A DNA stretch of 40,341 nt from Myxococcales bacterium (GTDB lineage: Bacteria; Myxococcota_A; Polyangia; Polyangiales; Polyangiaceae), in assembly GCA_016212965.1 (NCBI GenBank), contig JACRDA010000120.1, positions 1-40,341 of the forward strand, written 5' to 3'. The position numbers were made by a program, and so were the translations under genes. How positions within the stretch are numbered: position 1 is the first letter of the stretch; every line of letters starts with the position of its first letter. Under the pieces are notes generated by a model that had not been told where the DNA came from, made no database searches, and saw nothing but the letters and a program-made list of their open reading frames with translations. This document shows, one piece after another, positions 15,812-24,900 of this stretch.

Positions 15812-16630
15812 GTGTCTCGACCACGCCGAGCCGTCAACGCGAAGCCGAGCGCCGACGCCGCCCGCCTTGCGGCGAAGATGCCGTTCGTGCACTACCCTGC
15901 CGACGCAGCGCTCGACGAGGCAGGCAAGTGGGCTGCACTGACGAGCCGGCACGCGCGCCAGCCCCTGCCGCCATCGGCGACACGCGCCGAGCGGCTCCGC
16001 GGTGAGTGCGTGTGCACCTATGCCGGCCCGTGCTGCTACGCGCCGAAGCGCGCCGTGGGAGTCGTCGCGCTCTACTTCCGACCCGAAGTCGACCGCTCGA
16101 AGTCCGGCTCCGCCTCGCCTTTCGACAGCGGTGCCTTGACCGAGCCCGATCCCTGCCTCCAGCCCTGGGCAGCGCGTGTCCACAACGGCGAGATGACACT
16201 CGACGAGTGCGTCCGCTTCGTCGAGCGACGCTCGGTTCGTCTGCACGCCTGGCGCCGCCGATTCCAGAGGTGGCTCGAGCACTGCTACCATGATCCCACG
16301 CGGTATCTCGAAACTACGGACGACCCGTGGGCGGCCGGTCTTCCGGAGCACACCCAACCGGAGGCGCTCCGAATGCACAACGGGCCCTCAGGGCGTGCCG
16401 GGCCGAACGGCTTGCCGTGCGCGGATCGACGGGCCTGGACGTGGGAAGCACGGTTCGCGGATGCGCTAGAGTACGAGCACCTCCAGTGCGCGCACGTCGC
16501 GGCAGACAGCCTGGAAGACGCGATCGACGCGTTCCCCTGCCAGGTAAGGACCTTGCCGCCGGGCGTCCCTGCAGGCGCCAAGGCGCTCTACCTGCAGTCG
16601 GGCCCGCTGCTCGGGGAGCTGACGGCATGA
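15812..16630 (+). CDS. Unknown protein, first gene of KaiC-like cassette
   Basis: A 272-residue protein read from a GTG at 15812 (ATG at 15878 is an alternative; neither has a strong ribosome binding site). I do not recognise the family. Visible features are a Cys cluster ECVCTYAGPCC near residue 65-75 that could bind metal, the segment VGVVALYFRPEVDRSKSG followed by SPFDSGALTEPDPC, an Arg/Trp-rich helix VRLHAWRRRFQRWLEHC, and DRRAWTWEARF near 208-218. Conserved-looking polar residues (Asp, Arg, Trp, His) suggest an enzyme or nucleic-acid-binding protein. It has no signal peptide or membrane segment. Its stop overlaps the next start by four bases (ATGA at 16627-16630), so it is co-translated with the two following genes and probably works with the ATPase. 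Confidence 0.75.
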   Translation: MSRPRRAVNAKPSADAARLAAKMPFVHYPADAALDEAGKWAALTSRHARQPLPPSATRAERLRGECVCTYAGPCCYAPKRAVGVVALYFRPEVDRSKSGSASPFDSGALTEPDPCLQPWAARVHNGEMTLDECVRFVERRSVRLHAWRRRFQRWLEHCYHDPTRYLETTDDPWAAGLPEHTQPEALRMHNGPSGRAGPNGLPCADRRAWTWEARFADALEYEHLQCAHVAADSLEDAIDAFPCQVRTLPPGVPAGAKALYLQSGPLLGELTA

Positions 16631-17373
16631 AGACCTGGGCCACCCGCAAGCGCCGCGCCCGCGAGCTGAAGCCGATGATCATCGCGATCGAGGGGAAGGT
16701 CACCCCGACCCGCACGCCGGCGCTTCGTGCGGCGGTGCTTGGCAGCGCCAACACCGCGGCGCCGGAGCACTCGACGCGGTTCCGCACCCCGATGGCTGCC
16801 AAGGAAGGGCACCATTGTCTCGTGCTCGGCGCGAAGGAACGCCGTCTCGCGGGTCACTACCGCGCGGCCGCGTCACCGCGCGTCGCGGAGTTCGGCACCT
16901 GGCTCGACGGCCCGCGCGTTGCCGACGAGCGCCTAGGTGCGACGAGCACATCGGAGGGGAACTACTTTGTTTGGATTTGCTCCCCGGCCGAAGCAGAGGC
17001 GGTCCTCGCGATCGTGGCGCAGGAGGCGCAGAGTCGCCTCGGGATCGCCCTGCGCACCGAAAACGCCGAGGAAGTGTACGCCAACGCATTCTGGTTGCAG
17101 CGGGCCGCACTCGACGCGCGAAAGTGGCTCCTTGCGGCCGCTGCGCTCGAGCGCGCCGGTCACGGCGACGCGGCGACATCTCTCCGTGGGGCCGCGCTCA
17201 AGCATCTCCCGGACGACAACCGCGAGGCGCTGCGAGCGGCTGCCGAAGAGGACCTGCAGCTGCTCGTCACCGCGAGCGCCCCGCAGAGCTCGCTCCGAGC
17301 CTGCGCCAACGCGCTGCGCGCGCGGCAGACGGAGGTTCCCCGGCACCGCCAGAGCGAACGGCGCGCGGCATGA
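16627..17373 (+). CDS. Unknown protein, second gene of KaiC-like cassette
   Basis: A 248-residue soluble protein from the ATG at 16627, overlapping the previous stop. The N-terminus is very basic (MKTWATRKRRARELKP). The centre is mixed alpha/beta (GHHCLVLGAKERRLAGHY, then NYFVWICSPAEAEAVLAIV). From about residue 135 it is predicted helical, with repeated Ala/Leu/Glu helices and a basic tail. I recognise no family and no catalytic motif. The DNA is locally less GC-rich than the surroundings: 35 of 60 bases at 16921-16980. Its own stop overlaps the ATPase start by four bases (ATGA at 17370-17373). Being between an unknown putative effector-like protein and a KaiC-like ATPase, it may be an adaptor; that is inference. 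Confidence 0.72.
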   Translation: MKTWATRKRRARELKPMIIAIEGKVTPTRTPALRAAVLGSANTAAPEHSTRFRTPMAAKEGHHCLVLGAKERRLAGHYRAAASPRVAEFGTWLDGPRVADERLGATSTSEGNYFVWICSPAEAEAVLAIVAQEAQSRLGIALRTENAEEVYANAFWLQRAALDARKWLLAAAALERAGHGDAATSLRGAALKHLPDDNREALRAAAEEDLQLLVTASAPQSSLRACANALRARQTEVPRHRQSERRAA

Positions 17374-18737
17374 GCGGCATCAGAATCCCCGGTCTCGACA
17401 TGATGCTCGGTGGCCCCCTCGCCGTGGTGCCGCGCGCAGGCGAGGGGAAAGACAACACCACGATCCTTGTGCGCGGCGGACCGGGGGTCGGGAAGACCGT
17501 GTTCGCGACGCACCTCGCGACGCAGCTCGCGCAGCACTGGAAGGCAGACGTGGTGTACGCGTGCGTCGAGCTGCTCCCGACCGAGCTCGCCGCGCAGCAC
17601 GAGGGAATCCATTCCAACCACCCGCCCGCCGATGTGCGGATCGTGCCTTGGCCGGTGCGTTCCGAGGGCCATCCGCGTCCCCAGATCTTCGCGAGCATGC
17701 TCGATCTCGGCGACCGCCTCGACCCCGAGCAGACGAGGAAGCGTTTCGAACTGGGGGTGGTCGAGCTCCACGAGGCCGCGACCAGGGTTTCTCCGCGCGT
17801 GCGTGTGCTCGTGGTCGACTCGCTCTCCGACGGCTATGGCCTCGGCGGCACGCAGGCGCCGCGCTGGCTCGCCGACTCGCTCTGCAAGTACGCGGCGGAG
17901 ACCGGCACTTCGCTCGTGCTCATCGAGGAGACGACGGGGCCGGCGCCGTCTGTGTGGTCTTTCGCAGTCGACCTCGTCCTCGAGATCGGGACGGAGCCCA
18001 TGCCGAGCGGGTGTCGCGCGCTCCGCGTCACCAAGAACCGCTTCGGTCCCTGGATCGGAGGCGACGCGGAGCTCCACGTCGCCGTCGGTGGGATCACGCT
18101 GATGCCGCCGCTGGCTGCGTATTTCGACGAACGGAACACCCTGCCGGAGGTCGCGCTCCCGAAGAACCTGAGCTGGGGCATTGACGCGCTGGATCGGCTC
18201 AAGAAACTCACCCCCTTCTCGGCGCCGGTGTGCGTTTTCGTTGAGGCTGCCCTGGGTCACGAGTTCGTCACGCGTCTAGGGGGTCTTGGGAATCGGGCCG
18301 GTATGGACGTGGAGATCAACTACCTGGGTTCCACGCGCCCGTACGCCCGCGAGCGCCCTGGAAGCGTCGTGCTCGCCCATGGAGGGCCCTTCGTCACGCC
18401 CGAGAGCGTGCTGAACGCACTTCTCGCATGGCTGCGCGACGCCCACGCACGCGGGCTTGCCGTCCGGAAGATCCTCCACCGACTGCTCCCAAAGAAGTGG
18501 CTTCCGCCGGGATTCGCGGTCTCGGACGCCCGAGCCACCGAGCACGCGCTCGCCCAGGTCGCGGTGCGCATGGGGATTCCGCTGGTCTGCACTGGAACGG
18601 CACCAGCGGGCCCGAGCCCGATCTACCGAGTCTATCTCTCCGCGCACGAAGACGGTGTGGCAGTCTTGGACCACGATCGGGGGGTCGACACCGCCGTCGA
18701 GCTCGCATTCTTGGACGATCTCGACGCGCACCGGTAG
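17370..18737 (+). CDS. KaiC-like RecA-superfamily ATPase
   Basis: A 455-residue protein from the ATG at 17370. It opens IPGLDMMLGGPLAVVPR, the KaiC-type GLDxMLGGG entry motif. Walker A is RGGPGVGKTVFATHLA (about 35-50) and Walker B VRVLVVDSLSDGYG (about 145-158). SLVLIEET and the CRALRVTKNRFGPW segment resemble the end of a RecA core. Residues about 265-455 look like a second, degenerate KaiC half: NLSWGIDALDRL mimics the entry motif, but FVEAALGHEFVTRL replaces Walker A, so this half probably does not bind ATP. KaiC-family ATPases form hexameric rings and serve in timing, signalling or DNA repair; none of these can be chosen here. It closes a co-translated operon with two unknown proteins. 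Confidence 0.88.
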   Translation: MSGIRIPGLDMMLGGPLAVVPRAGEGKDNTTILVRGGPGVGKTVFATHLATQLAQHWKADVVYACVELLPTELAAQHEGIHSNHPPADVRIVPWPVRSEGHPRPQIFASMLDLGDRLDPEQTRKRFELGVVELHEAATRVSPRVRVLVVDSLSDGYGLGGTQAPRWLADSLCKYAAETGTSLVLIEETTGPAPSVWSFAVDLVLEIGTEPMPSGCRALRVTKNRFGPWIGGDAELHVAVGGITLMPPLAAYFDERNTLPEVALPKNLSWGIDALDRLKKLTPFSAPVCVFVEAALGHEFVTRLGGLGNRAGMDVEINYLGSTRPYARERPGSVVLAHGGPFVTPESVLNALLAWLRDAHARGLAVRKILHRLLPKKWLPPGFAVSDARATEHALAQVAVRMGIPLVCTGTAPAGPSPIYRVYLSAHEDGVAVLDHDRGVDTAVELAFLDDLDAHR

Positions 18738-18776
18738 GCGGCAGGCGCCTGGCAAGAGCGCGCGTCGCCGCTCCGT

Positions 18777-18895
18777 GCAGTTCTGCACCTCGGCATGGCA
18801 CGCGCCCACGTCGAGCATGTCGGGCGATCCGGTGTAGCAGGGCACGACGCTGCTGGCGCCCCGCGGGGCTCCCTCGTCGACCGCCCCGCCGCGGC
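18777..18895 (-). pseudogene. Remnant of a Cys-rich lipoprotein next to the cassette
   Basis: On the minus strand one frame reads GGAVDEGAP, then VVPCYTGSPDMLDVGACHAE and VQNC. This matches the CYxGPxxTxxVGxCxxGxxxC block I know from multi-domain myxobacterial surface lipoproteins. There is no start or signal peptide, and after the last Cys the similarity fades before the end of the KaiC-like gene (18737). It looks like a fragment left after deletion or insertion. No frame on this strand gives a full protein. Confidence 0.4.
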
Positions 18896-18932
18896 GGGAG
18901 CGCCCTCGGGGCGAGCGACAGGTCCCCTGTCT

Positions 18933-21900
18933 TCAAGCCTCCCCGACCTCGACCTCGACCCGATGCTCCCGCCCGTCGTCCCGGAGCGGGATCGATTGGT
19001 CGGCCTGCTCGACGCCGTCGCAGGTGACGCGGCGCACGTGCCGGCCGCCGCCGCCGAGGTTGCGGACGTGGATGTGGTGCATCGTGCTCCGGTGACGGTA
19101 GTGGACGTCGAACGCGTTCCACGACGCCGGCATGACGGGCTCGATGCGGAGCCTGTCGACCTCGAGGCGCAGGCCGAGGAGCGACTCGACGATGAGCCGG
19201 TACATCCAGCCGGCCGAGCCCGTGTACCAGGTCCAGCCGCCGCGGCCCGCGTGCGCGGGGCTCGCGTAGACGTCGGCGGCGACCACGTAGGGCTCCACCT
19301 TGTAGGTCGCGATGCTCGCGCGGTCGTGGCCGTGGCGCACGGGGTTGATGAGGTCGAAGAGCTCCCAGGCGCGCTCGGTCTCGCCCGCGGCCGCGAACGC
19401 CATCACCGCCCAGACGGCGGCGTGGGTGTACTGGCCGCCGTTCTCGCGCACGCCCGGCACGTACCCCTTCACGTAGCCGGGCTCGAGCGCGGAGGTGTCG
19501 ACGGGCGGGTCGAAGAGCTGGATGAGCCCGAGGTCGCGGCGCACGAGCCGGCGGTCGAGCGCCGCCAGGGCCTGCCGCGCGCGCTCGGGGCTGGCGGCCT
19601 CGGACAGCACGGCCCAGCTCTGCGGCAGGGAGTCGATCTGGCACTCCGGGCTCGACGCCGAGCCGAGCGGCTCGCCGCTGTCGAAGTAGGCGCGCCGGTA
19701 CCACGCGCCGTCCCAGCCGTGGAGCTCGATGCTGGCGCGGAGCCGCGCCGCCTCGGTCGTGCAGAGCTCGGCGAACGCGGCGTCCGCGCGCGCGTGGGCG
19801 AGCGCGGCGAAGCGCACGAGCACGTCGTAGAGGAAGAACGCGAGCCACACGCTCTCGCCCTTGCCCTCGGCGCCGACCAGGTTCATCCCGTCGTTCCAGT
19901 CACCGCTACCCATGAGCGGCAGGCCGTGCTCGCCGAAGCTGAGGCCGTGGCGGATGGCGCGCGCGCAGTGCTCGTAGACGGTCGCCGACTCCGCCGAGCG
20001 GAGCGGCAGATCGTAGTAGCTGTCCTCGTCCGGCTTGACCGCGCGCCCCTCGAGCAGCTCGACCTTCTCGTCGAGCACGCCGGTGTCGCCGACCGCCGCG
20101 ACGTAGCGGCACACGGCCGCCGGCAGGAACAGGTAGTCGTCCGAGATGCGCGTGCGCACGCCCCGGCCGGCCGGCGGGTGCCACCAGTGCTGCACGTCCC
20201 CTTCGCGGAACTGCCGCGCCGCCGAGCGCACGATCTGCTCGCGCAGGATCGCGGGCTCGGTGTGCACGAGCGCCATTGCGTCCTGCAGCTGGTCGCGGAA
20301 GCCGAACGCGCCGCCCGACTGGTAGAAGCCGCTGCGCCCCCACATGCGCGACGCGAGCACCTGATAGACGAGCCAGCCGTTCGCGAGGACGTCGAGCGCG
20401 GGGTCGGGGGTCTGCACGTGCACCGCGCCGAGCGTGCGGTTCCAGTAGGACCAGACCGCCTCCTCGGCCGCGCGCGCCGCGCCGCTGCCGCGAAAACGGT
20501 GCACGAGCGTGCGTGCGTCGCCGAGGTCGCGGCCCGAGCCGAACGTGAACACCACCTCGCGCTCCTCGTCGACGGCGAGCTCGACCGCCACCTGCATGCC
20601 GAAGCAGGCGTCGAGCCCGGCGCCGACGCGCCCCGAGAGGTGCTCCCGGCCCAGGCACGCCGGCGCGGCGAGGCTGCCGTTCCGGCCGACAAGCTCGACG
20701 CGATCGGCCGAGACGGAGCGCTTCTCCTCGCTCGCGTCGAGGAAGGCCACGCGCGCCGCGAGCTCGCTCGCGTAGACGTTGCGCGCGAACAGGGCGCCGC
20801 TGCCCGCGTCCACCTCGACGACGACGTGCGGGAGGTTCACCGCGCGGCGCTCGCCGAGCACGAGCTCGAACAGCGCGGTCAGGGACAGCCGCCGCGGGCG
20901 ACCGGAGCGGTTGCGCAGCTTGACGACCAGGAACTTGAGCGGCGCGTCGAGGGCGACGTAGGTGTGGAGCTCGCTCGCGATGCCGTGCGACTCGTGCTCG
21001 AAGACCGTGTACCCGAAGCCGTGACGTGTCGTGTACGGCCCGGCCCCACCCGCGGGCAGAGGTGTCGGCGACCAGAAGCGCCCGTCCTCTTCGTCGCGCA
21101 GGTAGAGCGCCTCGCCGCTCGGGTCGCTCACCGGGTCGTCGTGCCAGGGCGTCAGGCGGTAGCTGCGCGCGTTCTCGCACCACGTGTAGGCGCCGCCGCT
21201 CTCGCTCACCACGGTGCCGAAGTACGGGTTCGCCAGCACGTTCACCCAGGGCGCCGGCGTGCGCGTCTCGGCAGTCGTGACGATGACGTACTCGCGCCCG
21301 TCGCGCGTGAAGCCGCCGCTGCCGTTCCAGTCGCGCAGATCGGGGCGCTCGAGGGCGGGTGCGGGCGCGGCGTCGGGGACGGGCTCGGAGTCGCGGGCGC
21401 GCTCGGGCCGGAGCTCGGGCGCCACCACGTCCGCGGGTAGACGGCGGTTCACCTGATCGGCGAGGCTCCCGGCCGCGTCGGAGACGATGAGCCGCGCGAC
21501 CGTCTGCATGAGGATCTTGTCCTCCTCGGACAGCTGCTCGCTGCGCCGCACGAAGATGCCACCCGGCTTGTCGAGCAGGCCGGCGTCCGAGTGGGCCGCG
21601 ACGACGCCCGCGATGTCGTCCTCGAGCACCTGGCGGTAGCCCGACGGATCCTCGTTCCAGATGACGAGGTCGACGGCCACCCCCTTGTGCCGCCAGTAGG
21701 CGTGCGCCTGCACCATCTGCCGCACGAGCTCGAGGTGCTCGCGATCGGCGATGCGCACGAGCGCGATCGGCAGGTCGCCCGAGATGCTGTAGGCCCAGAG
21801 CGCGGACTGGCCGCGGCCGTTGCGCGCGAGCACGCTCGGCGGCGCCCGGAGGGCGCGGTTCGAGTAGAGGACGTTCGAGGCGAGGCGCTCGAAGAGCTGG

Positions 21901-24900
21901 GTGTCGGCCTCGGTGGCGTCGAGCCGGCGCAGCAACACCTGGCTGTGCGTCCACGACAGCTCGAAGAGGCGGTCGGCCGCGTGGCGCTCGCGGTACTTGT
22001 CGACGAGCCCGAGGGCGCCCGCGCGCGTCTCGGCGACGCCGGTGACGACGTGGATGCGGACGGTCTCCTCCGGCTCGACCACGACGGTGCGGCGGATCGC
22101 CACGACCGGGTCGAGCACCGAGCCTTCGCTGTCGTGCAGGGCGTGCCGGTGCATGGCCGCCGGGTCCGACGCCTGGCGACCGCGCCCGAGGAACTCGCCG
22201 CGCGAAGTCTCGTACGAGGTCGCGCCGACCTCGGTGCCCTCCACCGTCATGAGGTGCAGCATGAAGGGCGGCTGCTCGCCGCCCGAGCGGGGCCGGCGCG
22301 TACACAGGATGGCGTGACGCGAGCGCAGGAGCTCGGTCTGCACGAACAGGTTCGAGAAGGCGGGGTGAGCGGCGTCGGCGCCCGGCGGCGCCAGCACGAC
22401 CTCGGCGTAGCTCGTGAGCTCGATGGTGCGCGCGGCGCGGCCGCGGTTCGTGAGGCTGACGCGCCGGAGCTCGATGTCGTCCTCGGGCGACACGCTGATG
22501 GCGACGTGGGTCTCGATGTCGCCGTCGCGGCGGCGCACCTCGGCGCGCCCGAGCGAGAAGACGACCTCGTAGCGGCTCGCGCGCTTCCGCGTGGGCTGGT
22601 GGGTCACCGACCAGAACGCACCGCCCTCGCTCGTGACGTCCCGCACGTAGCAGAAGCTCCCCCACGGATCGCAGGTCGGGTCCTCGCGCCAGCGCGTCAC
22701 CTCGAGGTTGCGCCAGCGGCTGTAGCCGCCGCCCGCGTTGGTGACGGCCACGTGGTAGCTGCCGTTCGACAGGAGCTGCACCGCGGGGGCGCGGGTGTCC
22801 GGCGTCGAGATCACGCGCACGTTCGGTGCCGCCGCGCCCGGTGTCTCGCCCTGCGCCACGACCTCCGCCGGGTGGGGGTAGATGGCCGGCGTGCGCGGCA
22901 CCCGCTCCTGCAGGAGGAGCAGGGTCGCGCGGAACGCCGGATCCGAGGCGAAGCGCCGCTGCATCGGCCGGTCGAGCAAGAGGTAGGCGAGCGACAGGAA
23001 CGCCATGCCCTGGTGGTGGGCCATGTACGAGCGCACCGTCACGCGCTCCTCGTCGCGGGGCAGGCGCGCGGGGGTGAAGTCGATGGCCTCGTAGAAGCCG
23101 TACGGGCCGAGCTCACCCTCGCTCGCGAGGCGGCGCAGGTTCTGGCACGCGGCCTCGGGCTCGACCATCAGCGCCATGGCGCTCGCGTACGGGGCGATGA
23201 CGAGGTCCTCGGCGAGGCCGCGCTTGAAGCCGAGCCCGGGCACGCCGAAGGCGCGGTACTGGTAGTTCTGCTGCGCGTCGGTCTTGTGGTACCCGGACTC
23301 GGACACGCCCCACGGCACGCGGTGCTCGCGGCCGTGCTCGATCTGCCGCGCGACGACGCCGCGGTAGGTCTCGTCGAGGATGGTGCGCTCGTAGGTGGGC
23401 ATGACGAGCAGCGGCATGAGGTACTCGAACATCGAGCCGCTCCACGACAACAGGGCCGGCTTGCCCGCCGTGGTGGTGAGCAGACGGCCCAGGCTGAACC
23501 AGTGCTCCTGGGGCAGCTTGCCCTGCGCGATGGCGACGAAGCTCCCGAGGCGCGCCTCCGAGGCGAGCAGATCGTAGAAGCTCGGGTCGAAGCGGTGGTC
23601 GCCGACGTTGTACCCGATGGTGAGCAGGTGGCGGTCGCGGTCGTAGAGAAACTCGTAGTCGAGGTCGGCGAGCTCGCCGCAGCGATCGGCGAGCTCGCGG
23701 AGCTCGGCGAGGCGCTCGGCCGCGCGCGCGGACCCGAGCCGCACCGCGTCGCAGAGCTCGGCGAGGCGCGCCGCGCGCCCGCCGGGCGAGGCGTCGCCCT
23801 GCGCCGCGGCGAGCGCGCGCTCGAGCACGGGCACGAGGGTGCCCTCGAGCGCCGCCGTCTCGACGAGCGTCGGACCGCGCTCGAGCCGCGCGAGGCCGAG
23901 GGCGCGCTCGCCCGTCTCGCCCTCGAGGGCGGGCAACGCCGCCCACGGGGCGAGCTCGAGGAGCGCCTCGAGGGCGCGGCGGCACTCGGACTCGAAGGCC
24001 AGCGCCCAGAAGGCGCGCTCGTCGTCGGCCGGCGACCCCGTGGGCTCGCGCTCCTCTGCGCCGCCGACGAGCCGCAGGAGCAGCTCGCGCGCGCCGCCGA
24101 GCGTCGCGGGCACCGCAGCGAGCTCCGCCCCGAGCGCGGCCGTCCGGGCTTCGACGGCCGGCGTGCCCTCGGCGGCGCCGGCCGCGAGCGCGAGGGTGTC
24201 CGCGAGACCCGCGAAGGTCACGGGCCGGTAGACGCTCTGCCGGCCGACCTCGGCGAGACCCGCAGCGAGCGTGCAGAGGTGGCCCGCCAGGTTGCCGCTG
24301 TCGACCGTGGACACGTACCTCGGCCGCAGCGGCTCGAGCGTGCGGGTGTCGTACCAGTTGTAGAAGTGGCCGCGGTGGCGCTCGAGCTTGTAGAGCGCGG
24401 CGAGCGTGCGCCGCGTGCGCAGGATGAGCTCCGGCGCGGACAGGTAGCCGAAGTCGTACGCGGCGAGCGTGCCGGTCAGGCACAGGCCGATGTTGGTCGG
24501 CGAGGTGCGGTGCGCCGCACCCCGAGGCGGATCCTCCTGGAAGTTGTCGGGCGGCAGGTAGTGGTCCTCGACACCGACGAAGGTCTCGAAGAAGCGCCAC
24601 GTACGGCGCGCGACCCCGCGCAGGAAAGCCACGTCGTCGGCCACGAGCCGGTGCGGCGTGCGCCGCAGGGGCTGGCTCGCCCACCACGTGAACACGGGCG
24701 CGAGCGCCCAGAGGGCGAGCACTGGCGACACCACCGGGAGCGCGCCCGGCGCGAGCAGGCCGACGCCCGCCGCGCTCGCCGCCGCGGCCGCGGGTGCGGC
24801 CCACATGGAGAGGTACGCCCCGCCGAGGCACCGGCGCGCGCTCGCCTGCGCGTCGGCGGCGGTGCGCCACTCGAGCAGCTTGCGACGCGTGACGAGCCGC

